A DNA stretch of 64,000 bases, taken from positions 682,001 through 746,000 of the forward strand of contig JBIIAO010000002.1 in assembly GCA_044239865.1 (NCBI GenBank), read 5' to 3'. This document shows positions 8,729-17,267 of the stretch, in pieces; the first letter of the stretch is position 1; every line of letters begins with the position of its first letter. The translations under genes were made by a program, and so were the position numbers. The stretch comes from CAIZGX01 sp044239865. GTDB lineage: Bacteria; Bacteroidota; Bacteroidia; Flavobacteriales_D; Sanyastnellaceae. The notes beneath the pieces were generated by a model, which saw only the letters and a program-made list of their open reading frames with translations, was not told where the DNA came from and did not search any database.

Positions 8729-10147
8729 ATGGTGTTTCATTCGTTGAAGGAAGTTCAGAACGAACTTTCCTCAAAATCCATTACGTTAAAAAACGTTGTT
8801 TCTCAATATCTTCAAAACATTGAAGCGCGCAAGAATTTAAATGCGTTCATCGAGGTTTGGGGAGAGGAGGCCATTGTGCAAGCCGAGCTTATTCAACAAA
8901 AAATAGACAATGGAACCGCGGGTAAACTTGCGGGGATGGTCATTGCCATTAAAGATAACATCTGTTATAAAAATCATAAAGTTTCGGCATCATCTAAAAT
9001 CCTTGAAGGATTTGAATCGTTATACAGCGCTACCGTTGTAGAGCGAATCTTAGCGGAAGATGCCATAATCATTGGAAGATTGAATTGCGACGAGTTCGCC
9101 ATGGGATCTTCCAACGAAACATCGTACTACGGTCCAGTTAAGAATCCGTTGAATGAAAATTGTGTTCCCGGCGGATCTTCCGGTGGAGCATCTGCTGCTG
9201 TTGCAGCCGATTTTTGTTTAGCAGCTTTGGGAAGTGACACAGGAGGTTCAATTCGTCAACCAGCTTCATTCACGGGAATAGTAGGCATGAAACCCACGTA
9301 TGGCGCCGTTTCTAGATACGGACTTATTGCCTACGCTTCAAGTTTCGATCAGATTGGTCCAATGACTAAGTGTGTGGAAGACGCAGAAGTATTACTGAAA
9401 ATTATTGGAGGCCCAGATGCATACGACAGCACGACCTTACTGGAATCCCTTCCAGCAGTGTCAGTTCGTGCAAGCAAACCCAAAATAGCTTATTTGAAAG
9501 AGGCGGTGGAAAGCGAAGCGGTTCATCCGGAAATTCGTGAACGCATCAATTCAATCTTAGAGAAATTAAAATCGGAAGGATACACGGTTGAACCGATATC
9601 GTTTCCGTATTTAGATTACATGGTTCCCGCGTATTATGTGTTAACCACAGCCGAAGCCTCCTCCAATTTAGCGCGTTTCGATGGAATTAACTACGGCTAT
9701 AGGAGCAAAGAAGCGAAGGGAATTGACGAGACCTACAGAAAAAGTAGAACTGAAGGATTTGGTCGTGAAGTGAAGCGAAGAATTTTGTTGGGATCGTTCG
9801 TGTTAAGTTCAGGATATATAGACGCCTATTACGGCACTGGACAGCGCGTACGTCGCGTGCTGCAAGACAAGACGAAGGCTATCTTCGATCAGTATGACTT
9901 TCTACTTTCACCAACCTGCACAGACGTTGCCTTTGAATTTGGTGCTAAGTCGAAAGATCCAATTTCCATGTACATGCAAGACATTTTCACGGTGCATGCA
10001 AACCTCACCGGCAACCCTGCGATATCTATTCCATGTGGAAAAGAATCAAAAACAGGTCTTCCATTTGGTCTTCAAGTTACCGCTCGTCACAAAGAAGACA
10101 ACGATTTGTTTGCGTTTTCAAAATCGCTGGAGGCCTTTATTTCTTAG
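8729..10147 (+). CDS. gatA: Asp-tRNA(Asn)/Glu-tRNA(Gln) amidotransferase subunit A
   Basis: The 472-residue amidase-signature enzyme has the Ser-cisSer-Lys triad region intact: 'MVIAIKDNI' (Lys near residue 75), 'GGSSGGASAA' and 'GSDTGGSIRQPA'. It releases ammonia from glutamine for GatB to convert misacylated Glu-tRNA(Gln) or Asp-tRNA(Asn). Length and motifs are those of GatA rather than a generic amidase ('MKPTYGAVSRYGLIAYASSFDQIGP'-like segment in full). gatB and gatC are not in the window. It follows tatA by 12 bases. Confidence 0.93.
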   Translation: MVFHSLKEVQNELSSKSITLKNVVSQYLQNIEARKNLNAFIEVWGEEAIVQAELIQQKIDNGTAGKLAGMVIAIKDNICYKNHKVSASSKILEGFESLYSATVVERILAEDAIIIGRLNCDEFAMGSSNETSYYGPVKNPLNENCVPGGSSGGASAAVAADFCLAALGSDTGGSIRQPASFTGIVGMKPTYGAVSRYGLIAYASSFDQIGPMTKCVEDAEVLLKIIGGPDAYDSTTLLESLPAVSVRASKPKIAYLKEAVESEAVHPEIRERINSILEKLKSEGYTVEPISFPYLDYMVPAYYVLTTAEASSNLARFDGINYGYRSKEAKGIDETYRKSRTEGFGREVKRRILLGSFVLSSGYIDAYYGTGQRVRRVLQDKTKAIFDQYDFLLSPTCTDVAFEFGAKSKDPISMYMQDIFTVHANLTGNPAISIPCGKESKTGLPFGLQVTARHKEDNDLFAFSKSLEAFIS

Positions 10148-10291
10148 GAGATACTATTTTTTCCCTACTGCAGTGTTCACAATTGTCTTTGGCCAACATT
10201 GGAAATAAATCAATTTTTTCGGAAATTGTATCCGAAATGCTAGGGCAATATATTCCAGTAAATGGAGTTGCCCTTTAATTAAAGGGAAATC
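10148..10291 (+). promoter_or_regulatory. Intergenic leader with two palindromes before the lytic transglycosylase gene
   Basis: This 144-base gap holds no gene. It contains an inverted repeat with 7-base arms (TTTCGGA at 10217-10223, TCCGAAA at 10231-10237). A 16-base perfect palindrome, CCCTTTAATTAAAGGG (10271-10286), ends five bases before the ATG at 10292. The second could be a protein-binding site or an RNA hairpin over the ribosome-binding region. No TAnnTTTG box was found at a useful place. Confidence 0.3.
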
Positions 10292-11917
10292 ATGATGAAA
10301 AAATTAGTTACAGTATTACTGGGCGTTCTTATGTTTTGTAACGCAAAGGCGTTGGAGTTTCCGAAGGACACCCTTCAAGATAGGCAAGTTGCGGCTCTGA
10401 AGAAAGAGGAAATAGACGAAATCGACAGAATGTTGGTGGCGAGCTATTTGAACCACTTCTGCTTTTCTGCAGACCCAGATATTCAGAACGCGTTTAATTA
10501 CGATCCGGATCACGTGCCATCCTTTCCAGAAGAGCTAACTCGCGAGCGACTTAAAATACTCGACAGAGAGAGTCCTTTTGATTTGGTATATAACGATAAT
10601 GTTCGCGATTTCATTGCCTTATATTCATTACGCAGAAGAGATGTTACCGCGAAAGTGTTGGGCTTAGCTCAGCTTTATTTTCCGCTTATTGAAGATGCGC
10701 TAGCCAAGTATAACATTCCTATTGAGCTTAAATATTTAGCTATCGTTGAGTCGGCATTGAATCCGACGGCCATTTCTCGTGCGGGAGCAGCCGGACTTTG
10801 GCAATTTATGCCAGGTACTGGGAAAATGTATGGCTTAGACATTACGAGCTATCAAGATGAGCGCTTCGATCCAATAAAAGAAACAGAGGCGGCTTGCAAA
10901 TATCTGCGCTTTTTATATAACACCTTTGGAGATTGGAATCTAGCACTTGCAGCCTATAACAGTGGTCCGGGGAACGTGAACAAGGCCATTCGTAGGGCTG
11001 GCGGAAAGAAGGACTTTTGGGCCATTAAGCAGTTCTTACCAAAGGAAACGCAAGGATATGTTCCAGCGTTTATAGCAGTGAACTACATTATGAGTTATTC
11101 TACGGAACATAATATATTCCCAAAGAAGGCATCGGTATCTTATTTTGAAACAGACACGATACATGTTACCGGAAGAGTTGATTTCAACGTAGTTTCCAAG
11201 ACGTTGAATTTACCCATTGAAGAAATTACGTATTTAAATGGAACCTACAAACTCAAAGAAATTCCGGACAACGGGAAGAAGCACTATTTAACGCTCCCCG
11301 TGGAGAAGGTCGGAGATTTCTTGGCTCATGAGAAGGAGATTTATGCAGCAAGCGACACCAGAAAACCAGAGCCGGAGCCTGTTCCAGCACCTTCAGATAC
11401 CGCATCTGTAAAAAAGGAAGTGGAGCAAACCACAAAAGTTATTTGGGAGGATCAGTGGAAAACCCACAAAGTAAAAAAGGGAGAAACATTGAAAGGAGTG
11501 GCCAGTAAGTACGGGGTTTCATCTTCTGATGTAAAAAAATGGAATAAGTTGAAATCGTCATCCTTGAAGGCAGGACAAAGTTTAAAAGTAAAGGTCAAGG
11601 TTAAAAAGACCATTACGATTCCTAAAGTCACAGAGGAGAGTGAACCTGAGAAAAAGCCCGAGCCAAAGGTCGAGGGCAAAACAGAGAAAACAACGCCACC
11701 AAAATCAACTACTCCGAAAGTAACTACACCGAAGGCAGACCCGCCGAAGGCAGCACCGAAAGAAGAGTTTGTTTATTACACAGTTAAATCTGGTGATAGT
11801 CTCTCGAGTATAGCTTCTAAACACAAGGTCTCAGTTGACGCAATAGTTAAGTTAAATAAGGGAATTACCCCAAATAAAATAAAAACAGGACAAAAACTAA
11901 AAATCAAAAAGAAATGA
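10292..11917 (+). CDS. Membrane-bound lytic murein transglycosylase D-like protein with LysM domains
   Basis: The 541-residue exported protein starts at a double ATG with an N-terminal signal peptide. An SLT-type lytic transglycosylase domain spans about residues 125-270: catalytic Glu153 in 'AIVESALNP', then 'AGAAGLWQFMPGTG' and 'AAYNSGPGNV'. LysM peptidoglycan-binding modules follow, one degenerate near 290-345 and two clear ones near 390-435 and at the C-terminus ('YYTVKSGDSLSSIASK'). A Lys/Pro/Thr-rich linker separates the last two. The enzyme cleaves glycan strands in the periplasm. Its stop overlaps the next start by four bases (ATGA, 11914-11917), so it is coupled to an FKBP isomerase and then ftsX. 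Confidence 0.9.
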   Translation: MMKKLVTVLLGVLMFCNAKALEFPKDTLQDRQVAALKKEEIDEIDRMLVASYLNHFCFSADPDIQNAFNYDPDHVPSFPEELTRERLKILDRESPFDLVYNDNVRDFIALYSLRRRDVTAKVLGLAQLYFPLIEDALAKYNIPIELKYLAIVESALNPTAISRAGAAGLWQFMPGTGKMYGLDITSYQDERFDPIKETEAACKYLRFLYNTFGDWNLALAAYNSGPGNVNKAIRRAGGKKDFWAIKQFLPKETQGYVPAFIAVNYIMSYSTEHNIFPKKASVSYFETDTIHVTGRVDFNVVSKTLNLPIEEITYLNGTYKLKEIPDNGKKHYLTLPVEKVGDFLAHEKEIYAASDTRKPEPEPVPAPSDTASVKKEVEQTTKVIWEDQWKTHKVKKGETLKGVASKYGVSSSDVKKWNKLKSSSLKAGQSLKVKVKVKKTITIPKVTEESEPEKKPEPKVEGKTEKTTPPKSTTPKVTTPKADPPKAAPKEEFVYYTVKSGDSLSSIASKHKVSVDAIVKLNKGITPNKIKTGQKLKIKKK

Positions 11918-12360
11918 TAAAAGAGGGTGCCACCGTTGAGGTGAATTATGAGCTATTCATCGACGATGAAAATGGAGAATTGGTAGAAGCAACCAAAGAG
12001 CAAGGACCAATGAAGTTCAGGTTTAAAGTTGATCCAATGATTGAAGGCTTTGAAAAGGGGCTAGAAGGATTGAAAGCAGGTGATGCGTTTAGCATTAGCA
12101 TTCCATGTGCAGAGGCATACGGAGAGGAGCAGGAAGAGTATTACATGGAGTTTCCAAAAAGTGATTTCATGGAAGAAGACGGAGAGTTCGATGAAGAGTT
12201 ATTCGCGGTTGGCGAAGTTATTCCCATGGAAACTCCAGAAGGACACCAAGTTCAGGGTGTTGTTGAAGAAGTTAAATTGAATTCTGTGGTTATTGACTTT
12301 AACCATCCGTTGGCTGGAGAGAATTTATTCTTCAAAGGTCACGTGGTTTCAGTATCGTAA
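11914..12360 (+). CDS. FKBP-type peptidyl-prolyl isomerase, SlyD-like
   Basis: The 148-residue protein has a SlyD-type split FKBP domain: 'VEVNYELFIDDENGELVE' at the start, 'MIEGFEKGLEGLKAGD' near residue 45, and an inserted flap before the closing 'VVIDFNHPLAGENLFF' strand. It lacks a signal peptide and the His-rich tail of E. coli SlyD, so it is probably a cytoplasmic folding helper. The gene overlaps the upstream transglycosylase by four bases, and ftsX starts five bases downstream, giving a tight three-gene envelope unit. Confidence 0.88.
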   Translation: MIKEGATVEVNYELFIDDENGELVEATKEQGPMKFRFKVDPMIEGFEKGLEGLKAGDAFSISIPCAEAYGEEQEEYYMEFPKSDFMEEDGEFDEELFAVGEVIPMETPEGHQVQGVVEEVKLNSVVIDFNHPLAGENLFFKGHVVSVS

Positions 12361-12364
12361 GAAT

Positions 12365-13231
12365 ATGCAATTCGTTCGCACTTCGGCCAGTAGCATATCG
12401 CGCATCTCTGCATTTGCAGGATCAACGTTGGTGTTGCTCATGGTTGGAATTTTCTTAGTGTTCTATTTAGTGGCGTTGCAGGTTTCAGATCATATTCGAT
12501 CACAGTTTACCGTGCAGTTGTTGTTGAATGAAGATGCAAACGAAGAACAAATATTAAGCTTTAAAAAGGAAATCGAGGGAGGCGGCATCGCCTCCCAGGT
12601 TTCTTATACCTCAAGTGAGCAAGCCGAAGCTGAATACAGCAAAGAAATTGGTGAAGATTTCGTTCAGGTGCTTGGATACAATCCGCTTCCCGCGTCTATA
12701 GACGTTCAGATAAACCCGGAAAAGGCAGATGGCCTAACGGTAGACGCCTTTGTTGAATCGTGCAAACTGAATCCGATTATAAAAGACGTGGGGTATGAAA
12801 AAACCCTTCTTCAATCAGTCAATGAAAACATCTCAAAGTGGGGCGCCATCATTGGTGGAATCGTTATTCTGTTTTTGATTATTTCCGCCTTCATTATTAT
12901 GAATACCGTTGAGTTGGCTATCTCTTCTCAGCGTCTAATTATTCGAAGCATGCAGTTGGTGGGCGCTACACCCTGGTTTATTAAGCGTCCGTTTTTATGG
13001 CAAAGCTTAAAGAACGCATTGCTTTCTTCTTCTATAGCTTGGCTTTCCATTTCAGTAATATTGTATTTTAATCAGCAATCCTTAGCAGACATTATTCAGA
13101 TTTTGCTTGACGGGGGTGGGTTTTGGAAATTGGGTGTCTTGCTCATTTCATTAAGTGTAGTTGTTGGTGTTTTTAGCACCTACATAACCGTAAGCCGTTT
13201 CGTTCGCGCGAAACTGCACCAAATGTATTGA
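12365..13231 (+). CDS. ftsX: Cell division/ABC transporter permease FtsX
   Basis: The protein is 288 residues from ATG 12365, five bases after the FKBP stop. A longer frame from 12293 would overlap that gene and is not needed. It has the FtsX layout: one N-terminal membrane helix (about 18-40), a periplasmic domain (about 45-150) and three C-terminal helices (about 160-285). The family segment 'SQRLIIRSMQLVGATPWFIKRPF' is present in full. FtsX works with the ATPase FtsE to activate peptidoglycan hydrolases, which fits the transglycosylase two genes upstream. ftsE is not adjacent, as is common in Bacteroidota. An 8-base-stem palindrome lies in the coding sequence at 12577-12596. Confidence 0.88.
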   Translation: MQFVRTSASSISRISAFAGSTLVLLMVGIFLVFYLVALQVSDHIRSQFTVQLLLNEDANEEQILSFKKEIEGGGIASQVSYTSSEQAEAEYSKEIGEDFVQVLGYNPLPASIDVQINPEKADGLTVDAFVESCKLNPIIKDVGYEKTLLQSVNENISKWGAIIGGIVILFLIISAFIIMNTVELAISSQRLIIRSMQLVGATPWFIKRPFLWQSLKNALLSSSIAWLSISVILYFNQQSLADIIQILLDGGGFWKLGVLLISLSVVVGVFSTYITVSRFVRAKLHQMY

Positions 13232-13382
13232 TGCCGTTCCTAAAAGGAAGTCGGCCTAAACCAATAGAATAACAACCGAATATAGAACCTTCGAAATAAT
13301 CAAAAGGGGGATCGTTATTCTTGTGAAACGTTAACGAAATATGAAGATTTAAGTGAGGTGTTCAAAATTGATCAAACTTCCT

Positions 13383-13390
13383 TATTTTCG
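13383..13390 (+). promoter_or_regulatory. Candidate -7 box TATTTTCG upstream of the exbB operon
   Basis: This is a TAnnTTCG variant of the -7 box, 38 bases before the ATG at 13429, in the 197-base gap after ftsX. It is the best promoter candidate for the exbB-exbD-exbD-tonB operon. Otherwise the gap (13232-13428) shows only a small TTCCTAAAAGGAA inverted repeat near its start. Confidence 0.4.
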
Positions 13391-13428
13391 TTGCCCGAAT
13401 AAAACAATAGAAAATTAATTTAACAGTC

Positions 13429-14250
13429 ATGAACAAAAAAGCAAGTCCTACAGTTAAGCAAGAAAACGGCTTCAACTTCAGTTCAATTTTTCCTTACATC
13501 GCAATTCCACTTGCTTTGTTAGCCGGATGGGCATTATACACCTTTGTATTGGGTGATGGTGCAAACTTCGAAGGCGGAGACCCAGTAAAAGGTCATCCAT
13601 TGAACATCTTAGGAACGGTCCATAAAGGTGGATTCATCGTACCAATGCTTCTTGCAGTAAATATTATCGTTATTATTTTCTTCTTTGAGCGTTTCATTAG
13701 CATTATGATGGCTAAAGGAAAAGGAAGTATTTCTGCGTTTGTTCACAACGTTCGCAAAATGTTGGCTAACGGAGATGTTAACGGTGCACTTGCTGCTTGC
13801 GACAAGCAAAGAGGTTCAGTTGCAGCAGTATTGCGTGCAGGTTTGTTGAAGTATCGTGATATGTCTGAAGATACAACTTTGGATAAAGAATCGAAAGTAA
13901 CGGCTATTAAGCAAGAGTTAGAAGAAGCTACGGCTTTGGAATTACCAATGCTTTCGAAGAACTTGGTTATCCTTTCAACTTGTGGATCTTTAGGGGTACT
14001 TGTTGGACTTTTAGGAACTGTAAAAGGTATGATTTCGTCTTTCGAAGCCATGGCAACTGCAGGTTCTCCTGACGCAACCGCTCTTTCATTGGGTATCTCT
14101 GAGGCCTTGATTAACACCTTCTTGGGTATCATGGCATCTGCGATTGCAATTATTCTTTACAACTTCTTCAATACACGTATTGATAGCATGACATTCGCAA
14201 TGGACGAGGCAAACTTCACAGTTACTCAAACATTTGCTTCAAAGCACTAA
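13429..14250 (+). CDS. exbB: MotA/TolQ/ExbB proton channel family protein
   Basis: The 273-residue inner-membrane protein has an N-terminal helix near residues 20-42 and the ExbB/TolQ core with helices near 65-88, 180-205 and 222-245. The conserved 'GLLGTVKGMISSFEAMA' segment and the 'LGISEALINTFLGI' segment are the family's channel motifs. With ExbD it forms the proton-driven motor that energises TonB-dependent outer-membrane transport. It is first in an operon with two exbD-like genes and tonB, separated by 24-47 bases. The ExbB label rather than TolQ rests on the tonB gene in the cluster. Confidence 0.9.
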   Translation: MNKKASPTVKQENGFNFSSIFPYIAIPLALLAGWALYTFVLGDGANFEGGDPVKGHPLNILGTVHKGGFIVPMLLAVNIIVIIFFFERFISIMMAKGKGSISAFVHNVRKMLANGDVNGALAACDKQRGSVAAVLRAGLLKYRDMSEDTTLDKESKVTAIKQELEEATALELPMLSKNLVILSTCGSLGVLVGLLGTVKGMISSFEAMATAGSPDATALSLGISEALINTFLGIMASAIAIILYNFFNTRIDSMTFAMDEANFTVTQTFASKH

Positions 14251-14285
14251 TTCAAGTTTTTACTTAATCATAAAAATTTAAAAAT

Positions 14286-14942
14286 ATGCCGAAACTCAAG
14301 ATACCCAAAAGCGCTCCTAGCTTGGATATGACGCCTATGGTTGACCTTGGTTTCTTGCTGGTAACGTTCTTTATTCTCACCGCGAAGTTCCGTCCGAATG
14401 AACCTGTTATTGTAGACGTTCCTGCTGCAACATCTGAATTGTTGTTGCCAGAGAAAGTGATGCAAATTACAGTTGATGACAAGGGAAGAGTTTTCTTCGA
14501 TCTTGCCGGAAAGGACATTCGCCGAGAAATGCTTTCACGAATGGTTCAAAGACATCCGGAATTAAAACTTACCGAAGATGAGGCACGCAAATTTGCTTTG
14601 TTAGGTATGTGCGGAATGCCATTGAATAACTTAAGTCAATACTTAAGTGCCAACGAAAAGACAAGAGCAGCGCTAGACGAGCAAACTAAAGGGATACCTA
14701 CCGATTCTATCAATGGTGAGTTGGGAGATTGGATCCAGAGTGGTTATGAGGCGTTTATGGACGATGCTGCAAAGCACGGTTTAGAACCCAAGGACATCAA
14801 AGGTGATAAAGCATTACGATATGCAATCAAAGCTGACGGAACCACAGACTACGAAAAGGTAGAGGAAGTTATTGACGTGTTCCGCGAAAAGAGTATTTTC
14901 CAATTTAATATGGTGACTACTTTGGAATCAGGTTCCAAATAA
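14286..14942 (+). CDS. ExbD/TolR-family biopolymer transport protein, first copy
   Basis: The 218-residue protein has one N-terminal membrane helix (about 18-38). It carries the family's proton-relay Asp in 'LDMTPMVDLGFLLVTFF'. The remaining 170 residues are periplasmic, longer than in E. coli ExbD (141 residues) but common in Bacteroidota. It sits between exbB and a second exbD-like gene. The two copies probably form a heterodimeric motor partner; that is inference. Confidence 0.9.
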   Translation: MPKLKIPKSAPSLDMTPMVDLGFLLVTFFILTAKFRPNEPVIVDVPAATSELLLPEKVMQITVDDKGRVFFDLAGKDIRREMLSRMVQRHPELKLTEDEARKFALLGMCGMPLNNLSQYLSANEKTRAALDEQTKGIPTDSINGELGDWIQSGYEAFMDDAAKHGLEPKDIKGDKALRYAIKADGTTDYEKVEEVIDVFREKSIFQFNMVTTLESGSK

Positions 14943-14967
14943 TGCAACCGCATAGAACAAACATGTT

Positions 14968-15639
14968 ATGGCAGAAATAATAGAAGGTGGTGGTGGCCAC
15001 GACAAAGGCGGGAAAAAGAGACCCAAGAAGAGTCCGGTGCGCATGGATATGACACCCATGGTTGACTTGGCGTTCCTTCTCTTGACCTTCTTCATCTTGG
15101 CAACATCACTGAGCAAACCGAAGACACTTGAAATTGTTTATCCGAAAGAGGTAGACAACACAGAGGATCAAACGAAACTCGACGATGACTTAGCAACGAC
15201 AATTATTGTGGGTGAAACTGATGATGAAATTTTCTATTACCATGGAAAATTCAGAAAGGATACCACAAAATTGGAAAAATCGGATTTTTCGAAGGATGGG
15301 CTACGTGTTATGCTACTTGAAAGAAATAGCCGAGTAGTAGAGCAAGTGAATAAATTGAAGGATCAACAAAGAGCAGAATTACAAAAGAGCAATTCGCACG
15401 ATGAAGACGAAAAAATAAACCTTCGATTCAAAGAGCTCATTGCAGAAGCATCAAATGATTCCCTTGCTCCATTCGTTATTGTGAAAACAATTGGAACCAC
15501 AAAGTGGAAGAATGTTGTTAACGCCATTGACGAGTTGAACATTACAAATGTAAAGAAACGCGCCATTATGGATATGGAAGCACGCGAAGCGCTGCTATTC
15601 CTTAGTCCAGAAAAAGTAGCGGAATTAAAATTGAAATGA
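14968..15639 (+). CDS. ExbD/TolR-family biopolymer transport protein, second copy
   Basis: The 223-residue paralogue has a Lys-rich cytoplasmic N-terminus with a Gly/His-rich start ('MAEIIEGGGGHDKGGKK'). A membrane helix then carries the relay Asp ('MDMTPMVDLAFLLLTFF'). The periplasmic region (about 60-223) contains a charged, possibly helical stretch and a 'WKNVVNAIDELNI' segment. It lies 25 bases after the first copy and 47 bases before tonB, so it is part of the same operon. Confidence 0.9.
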   Translation: MAEIIEGGGGHDKGGKKRPKKSPVRMDMTPMVDLAFLLLTFFILATSLSKPKTLEIVYPKEVDNTEDQTKLDDDLATTIIVGETDDEIFYYHGKFRKDTTKLEKSDFSKDGLRVMLLERNSRVVEQVNKLKDQQRAELQKSNSHDEDEKINLRFKELIAEASNDSLAPFVIVKTIGTTKWKNVVNAIDELNITNVKKRAIMDMEAREALLFLSPEKVAELKLK

Positions 15640-15686
15640 ACGATTGGTGTGTAGTCCTGTACTGCACATTATAAAAGTAAACCATT

Positions 15687-16595
15687 ATGTCAGCAGTAAC
15701 TGATTTTCTTAGCAACCACTCAGACTTAGTGGCTGTAGCTACAGCAGCAGCTGTGGTTACATTCCTTGGCTTTGAGGCGGGCTGGAATAGCATTATGGCT
15801 TCGGATCGTAACGAGCAGGTATTTGAAAACAAAAACAAAGCATACGGTGCTTATAGAATTCGTTCTATGTACGGCAGCGTTTTGGCTATTGCAGTGTTTT
15901 CTGGTATTTTCTTGGTATCTGGAGCGTTAATCACACCAGTCATTCTAGCCAAAGGCGAAAAGAAGGAAAAAGAGGTGAAGGTGGAAATGAACGCAGAAAT
16001 GATTGCGCCCCCACCAACGGATCCAAACGAGCCGCCACCGCCACCACCACCGCCACCACCGCCACCACCGCCACCACCAAGTGTGCGTCAAATTCAATTT
16101 ACATCTATTGTCATTGAAGAGAATGTAGAGACTCCTCCGCCTTCTCAAGATAAATTGAAAGATGAAAAAATTGCAGATGAGACTACGGAAGGCGACGATG
16201 GTCCAATGGGTCCAGCAGATGCCATTGCGGTATACACACCCGTAGATGATAAAAAAGATAAAGTTGAAGCCCCTTTAACTTTTGTTCAAGAGATGCCAGC
16301 TTATCCAGGTGGAGAGGGAGCATTGTACAAGTTTTTGTATGATAATATCTCTTACCCAGAGCAAGAAAAGACGCAGAACATTGAAGGAACGGTATACGTG
16401 AACTTCGTTGTTGAAAAGGACGGCACACCTTCTAATTTCACTGTAACACGAGGCGTCGATGGTGGAAAAGGATTAGACAGAGAAGCATTAGCAGCTTGTA
16501 AGAAATTAGGCAAGTTCAACCCAGGTAAACAAAACGGGGTTTCTCAACGTGTATTCTTGACCATTCCGATCAAATTCACGCTTGCAGATAACTAA
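15687..16595 (+). CDS. tonB: Energy transducer TonB
   Basis: The 302-residue protein has an extra hydrophobic N-terminal segment, then the Bacteroidota 'NKAYGAYRIR' motif and a membrane helix at about residues 54-76. A proline-rich spacer follows, with sixteen consecutive prolines starting near residue 115. The C-terminal TonB domain (about 205-300) includes 'YPGGEGALYKFLYDNISYP' and 'GTVYVNFVVEKDG'. It spans the periplasm to open TonB-dependent receptors such as SusC types. The proline run is encoded by repeated CCA/CCG codons (about 16029-16079) and could vary in length by slippage. It is the last gene of the exb operon and is followed by a strong terminator. Confidence 0.93.
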   Translation: MSAVTDFLSNHSDLVAVATAAAVVTFLGFEAGWNSIMASDRNEQVFENKNKAYGAYRIRSMYGSVLAIAVFSGIFLVSGALITPVILAKGEKKEKEVKVEMNAEMIAPPPTDPNEPPPPPPPPPPPPPPPPSVRQIQFTSIVIEENVETPPPSQDKLKDEKIADETTEGDDGPMGPADAIAVYTPVDDKKDKVEAPLTFVQEMPAYPGGEGALYKFLYDNISYPEQEKTQNIEGTVYVNFVVEKDGTPSNFTVTRGVDGGKGLDREALAACKKLGKFNPGKQNGVSQRVFLTIPIKFTLADN

Positions 16596-16612
16596 TTTAT
16601 AAATACTTTTTG

Positions 16613-16648
16613 AAAAGGGTTGGCTTCGGTCAACCCTTTTTTATTTTT
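16613..16648 (+). terminator. Rho-independent terminator of the exb-tonB operon
   Basis: The 10-base arms AAAAGGGTTG (16613-16622) and CAACCCTTTT (16631-16640) enclose a C-TTCG-G tetraloop and run into a T-rich tract. The tract overlaps the -7 box of rnhB. Confidence 0.9.
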
Positions 16649-16649
16649 G
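16642..16649 (+). promoter_or_regulatory. -7 promoter box TATTTTTG for rnhB, inside the terminator tail
   Basis: This is an exact TAnnTTTG match five bases before the ATG at 16655. It uses the T-tract of the upstream terminator, so operon end and next promoter share bases. Confidence 0.55.
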
Positions 16650-16654
16650 AACAG

Positions 16655-17251
16655 ATGTTACCTTTTCATACAGATAGCAATGAAGCTGGCCTCGATGAGG
16701 CCGGAAGAGGCTGCCTTGCAGGCCCGGTGGTTGCTGCTGCCGTAATTCTTCCCAAAGGGTTTTCTCATCCTTTCCTGAACGATTCGAAGCAAATGAGCAA
16801 GAAACACCGCGATGATCTTCGAATTATCATTGAGAAAGAGGCAGTGGCCTGGAACGTACAGTTTGTTTCACCGCAGGAAATAGATGAGTTGAATATTCTT
16901 CGCGCGTCAATAACGGCTATGCAGCGGGCTACGCTGAAATTGAAGAAAAAACCTTCTCATCTTTTAGTAGACGGTAACCGGTTTTATCCTTTGGAAGGAT
17001 ATTCCCACACCTGCATGATTAAAGGCGATGCGCGCTTTCTGAACATTGCGGCAGCGTCTGTTTTAGCGAAGACACATCGCGATGAATTCATGCTGAACCT
17101 GCACGAAGAATTTCCACATTACGCATGGGATCGAAACATGGGTTATCCTACAAAGTTACACCGTGCAGCAATTACAGAATGTGGTTCTTGCGAGCACCAT
17201 CGCATGACCTTCGCTCTTTTGCCACGTGAGTTGCAAATAGAAGCGCATTGA
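16655..17251 (+). CDS. rnhB: Ribonuclease HII
   Basis: The 198-residue protein carries the RNase HII motifs: 'GLDEAGRGCLAGPVVAAA' (catalytic Asp-Glu), 'DSKQMSKKHRD', and a later Asp in 'LLVDGNRFYP'. 'HRDEF' and a Tyr-containing 'MGYPTKLH' segment are also present. It cleaves the RNA strand at ribonucleotides in DNA. I start at ATG 16655 because the frame extension to 16610 would be translated from the upstream terminator hairpin. It is followed after 16 bases by lptB with its own promoter-like box. Confidence 0.93.
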   Translation: MLPFHTDSNEAGLDEAGRGCLAGPVVAAAVILPKGFSHPFLNDSKQMSKKHRDDLRIIIEKEAVAWNVQFVSPQEIDELNILRASITAMQRATLKLKKKPSHLLVDGNRFYPLEGYSHTCMIKGDARFLNIAAASVLAKTHRDEFMLNLHEEFPHYAWDRNMGYPTKLHRAAITECGSCEHHRMTFALLPRELQIEAH

Positions 17252-17255
17252 TGCC

Positions 17256-17263
17256 TATTTTCG
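17256..17263 (+). promoter_or_regulatory. Candidate -7 box TATTTTCG for lptB
   Basis: This TAnnTTCG variant lies four bases before the ATG at 17268, right after the rnhB stop. It is one of several boxes in this window placed at leaderless distance. Confidence 0.45.
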
Positions 17264-17267
17264 CACT

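Noticed and set aside
10033..10278. Possible small gene bridging the gatA end and the following gap
   Set aside because: It lies mostly inside gatA in another frame; no start context or recognisable protein; the gap itself looks like a structured leader.
15945..16148. Trp/Arg-rich frame opposite the tonB proline run
   Set aside because: It arises from the complement of repeated CCA/CCG codons.
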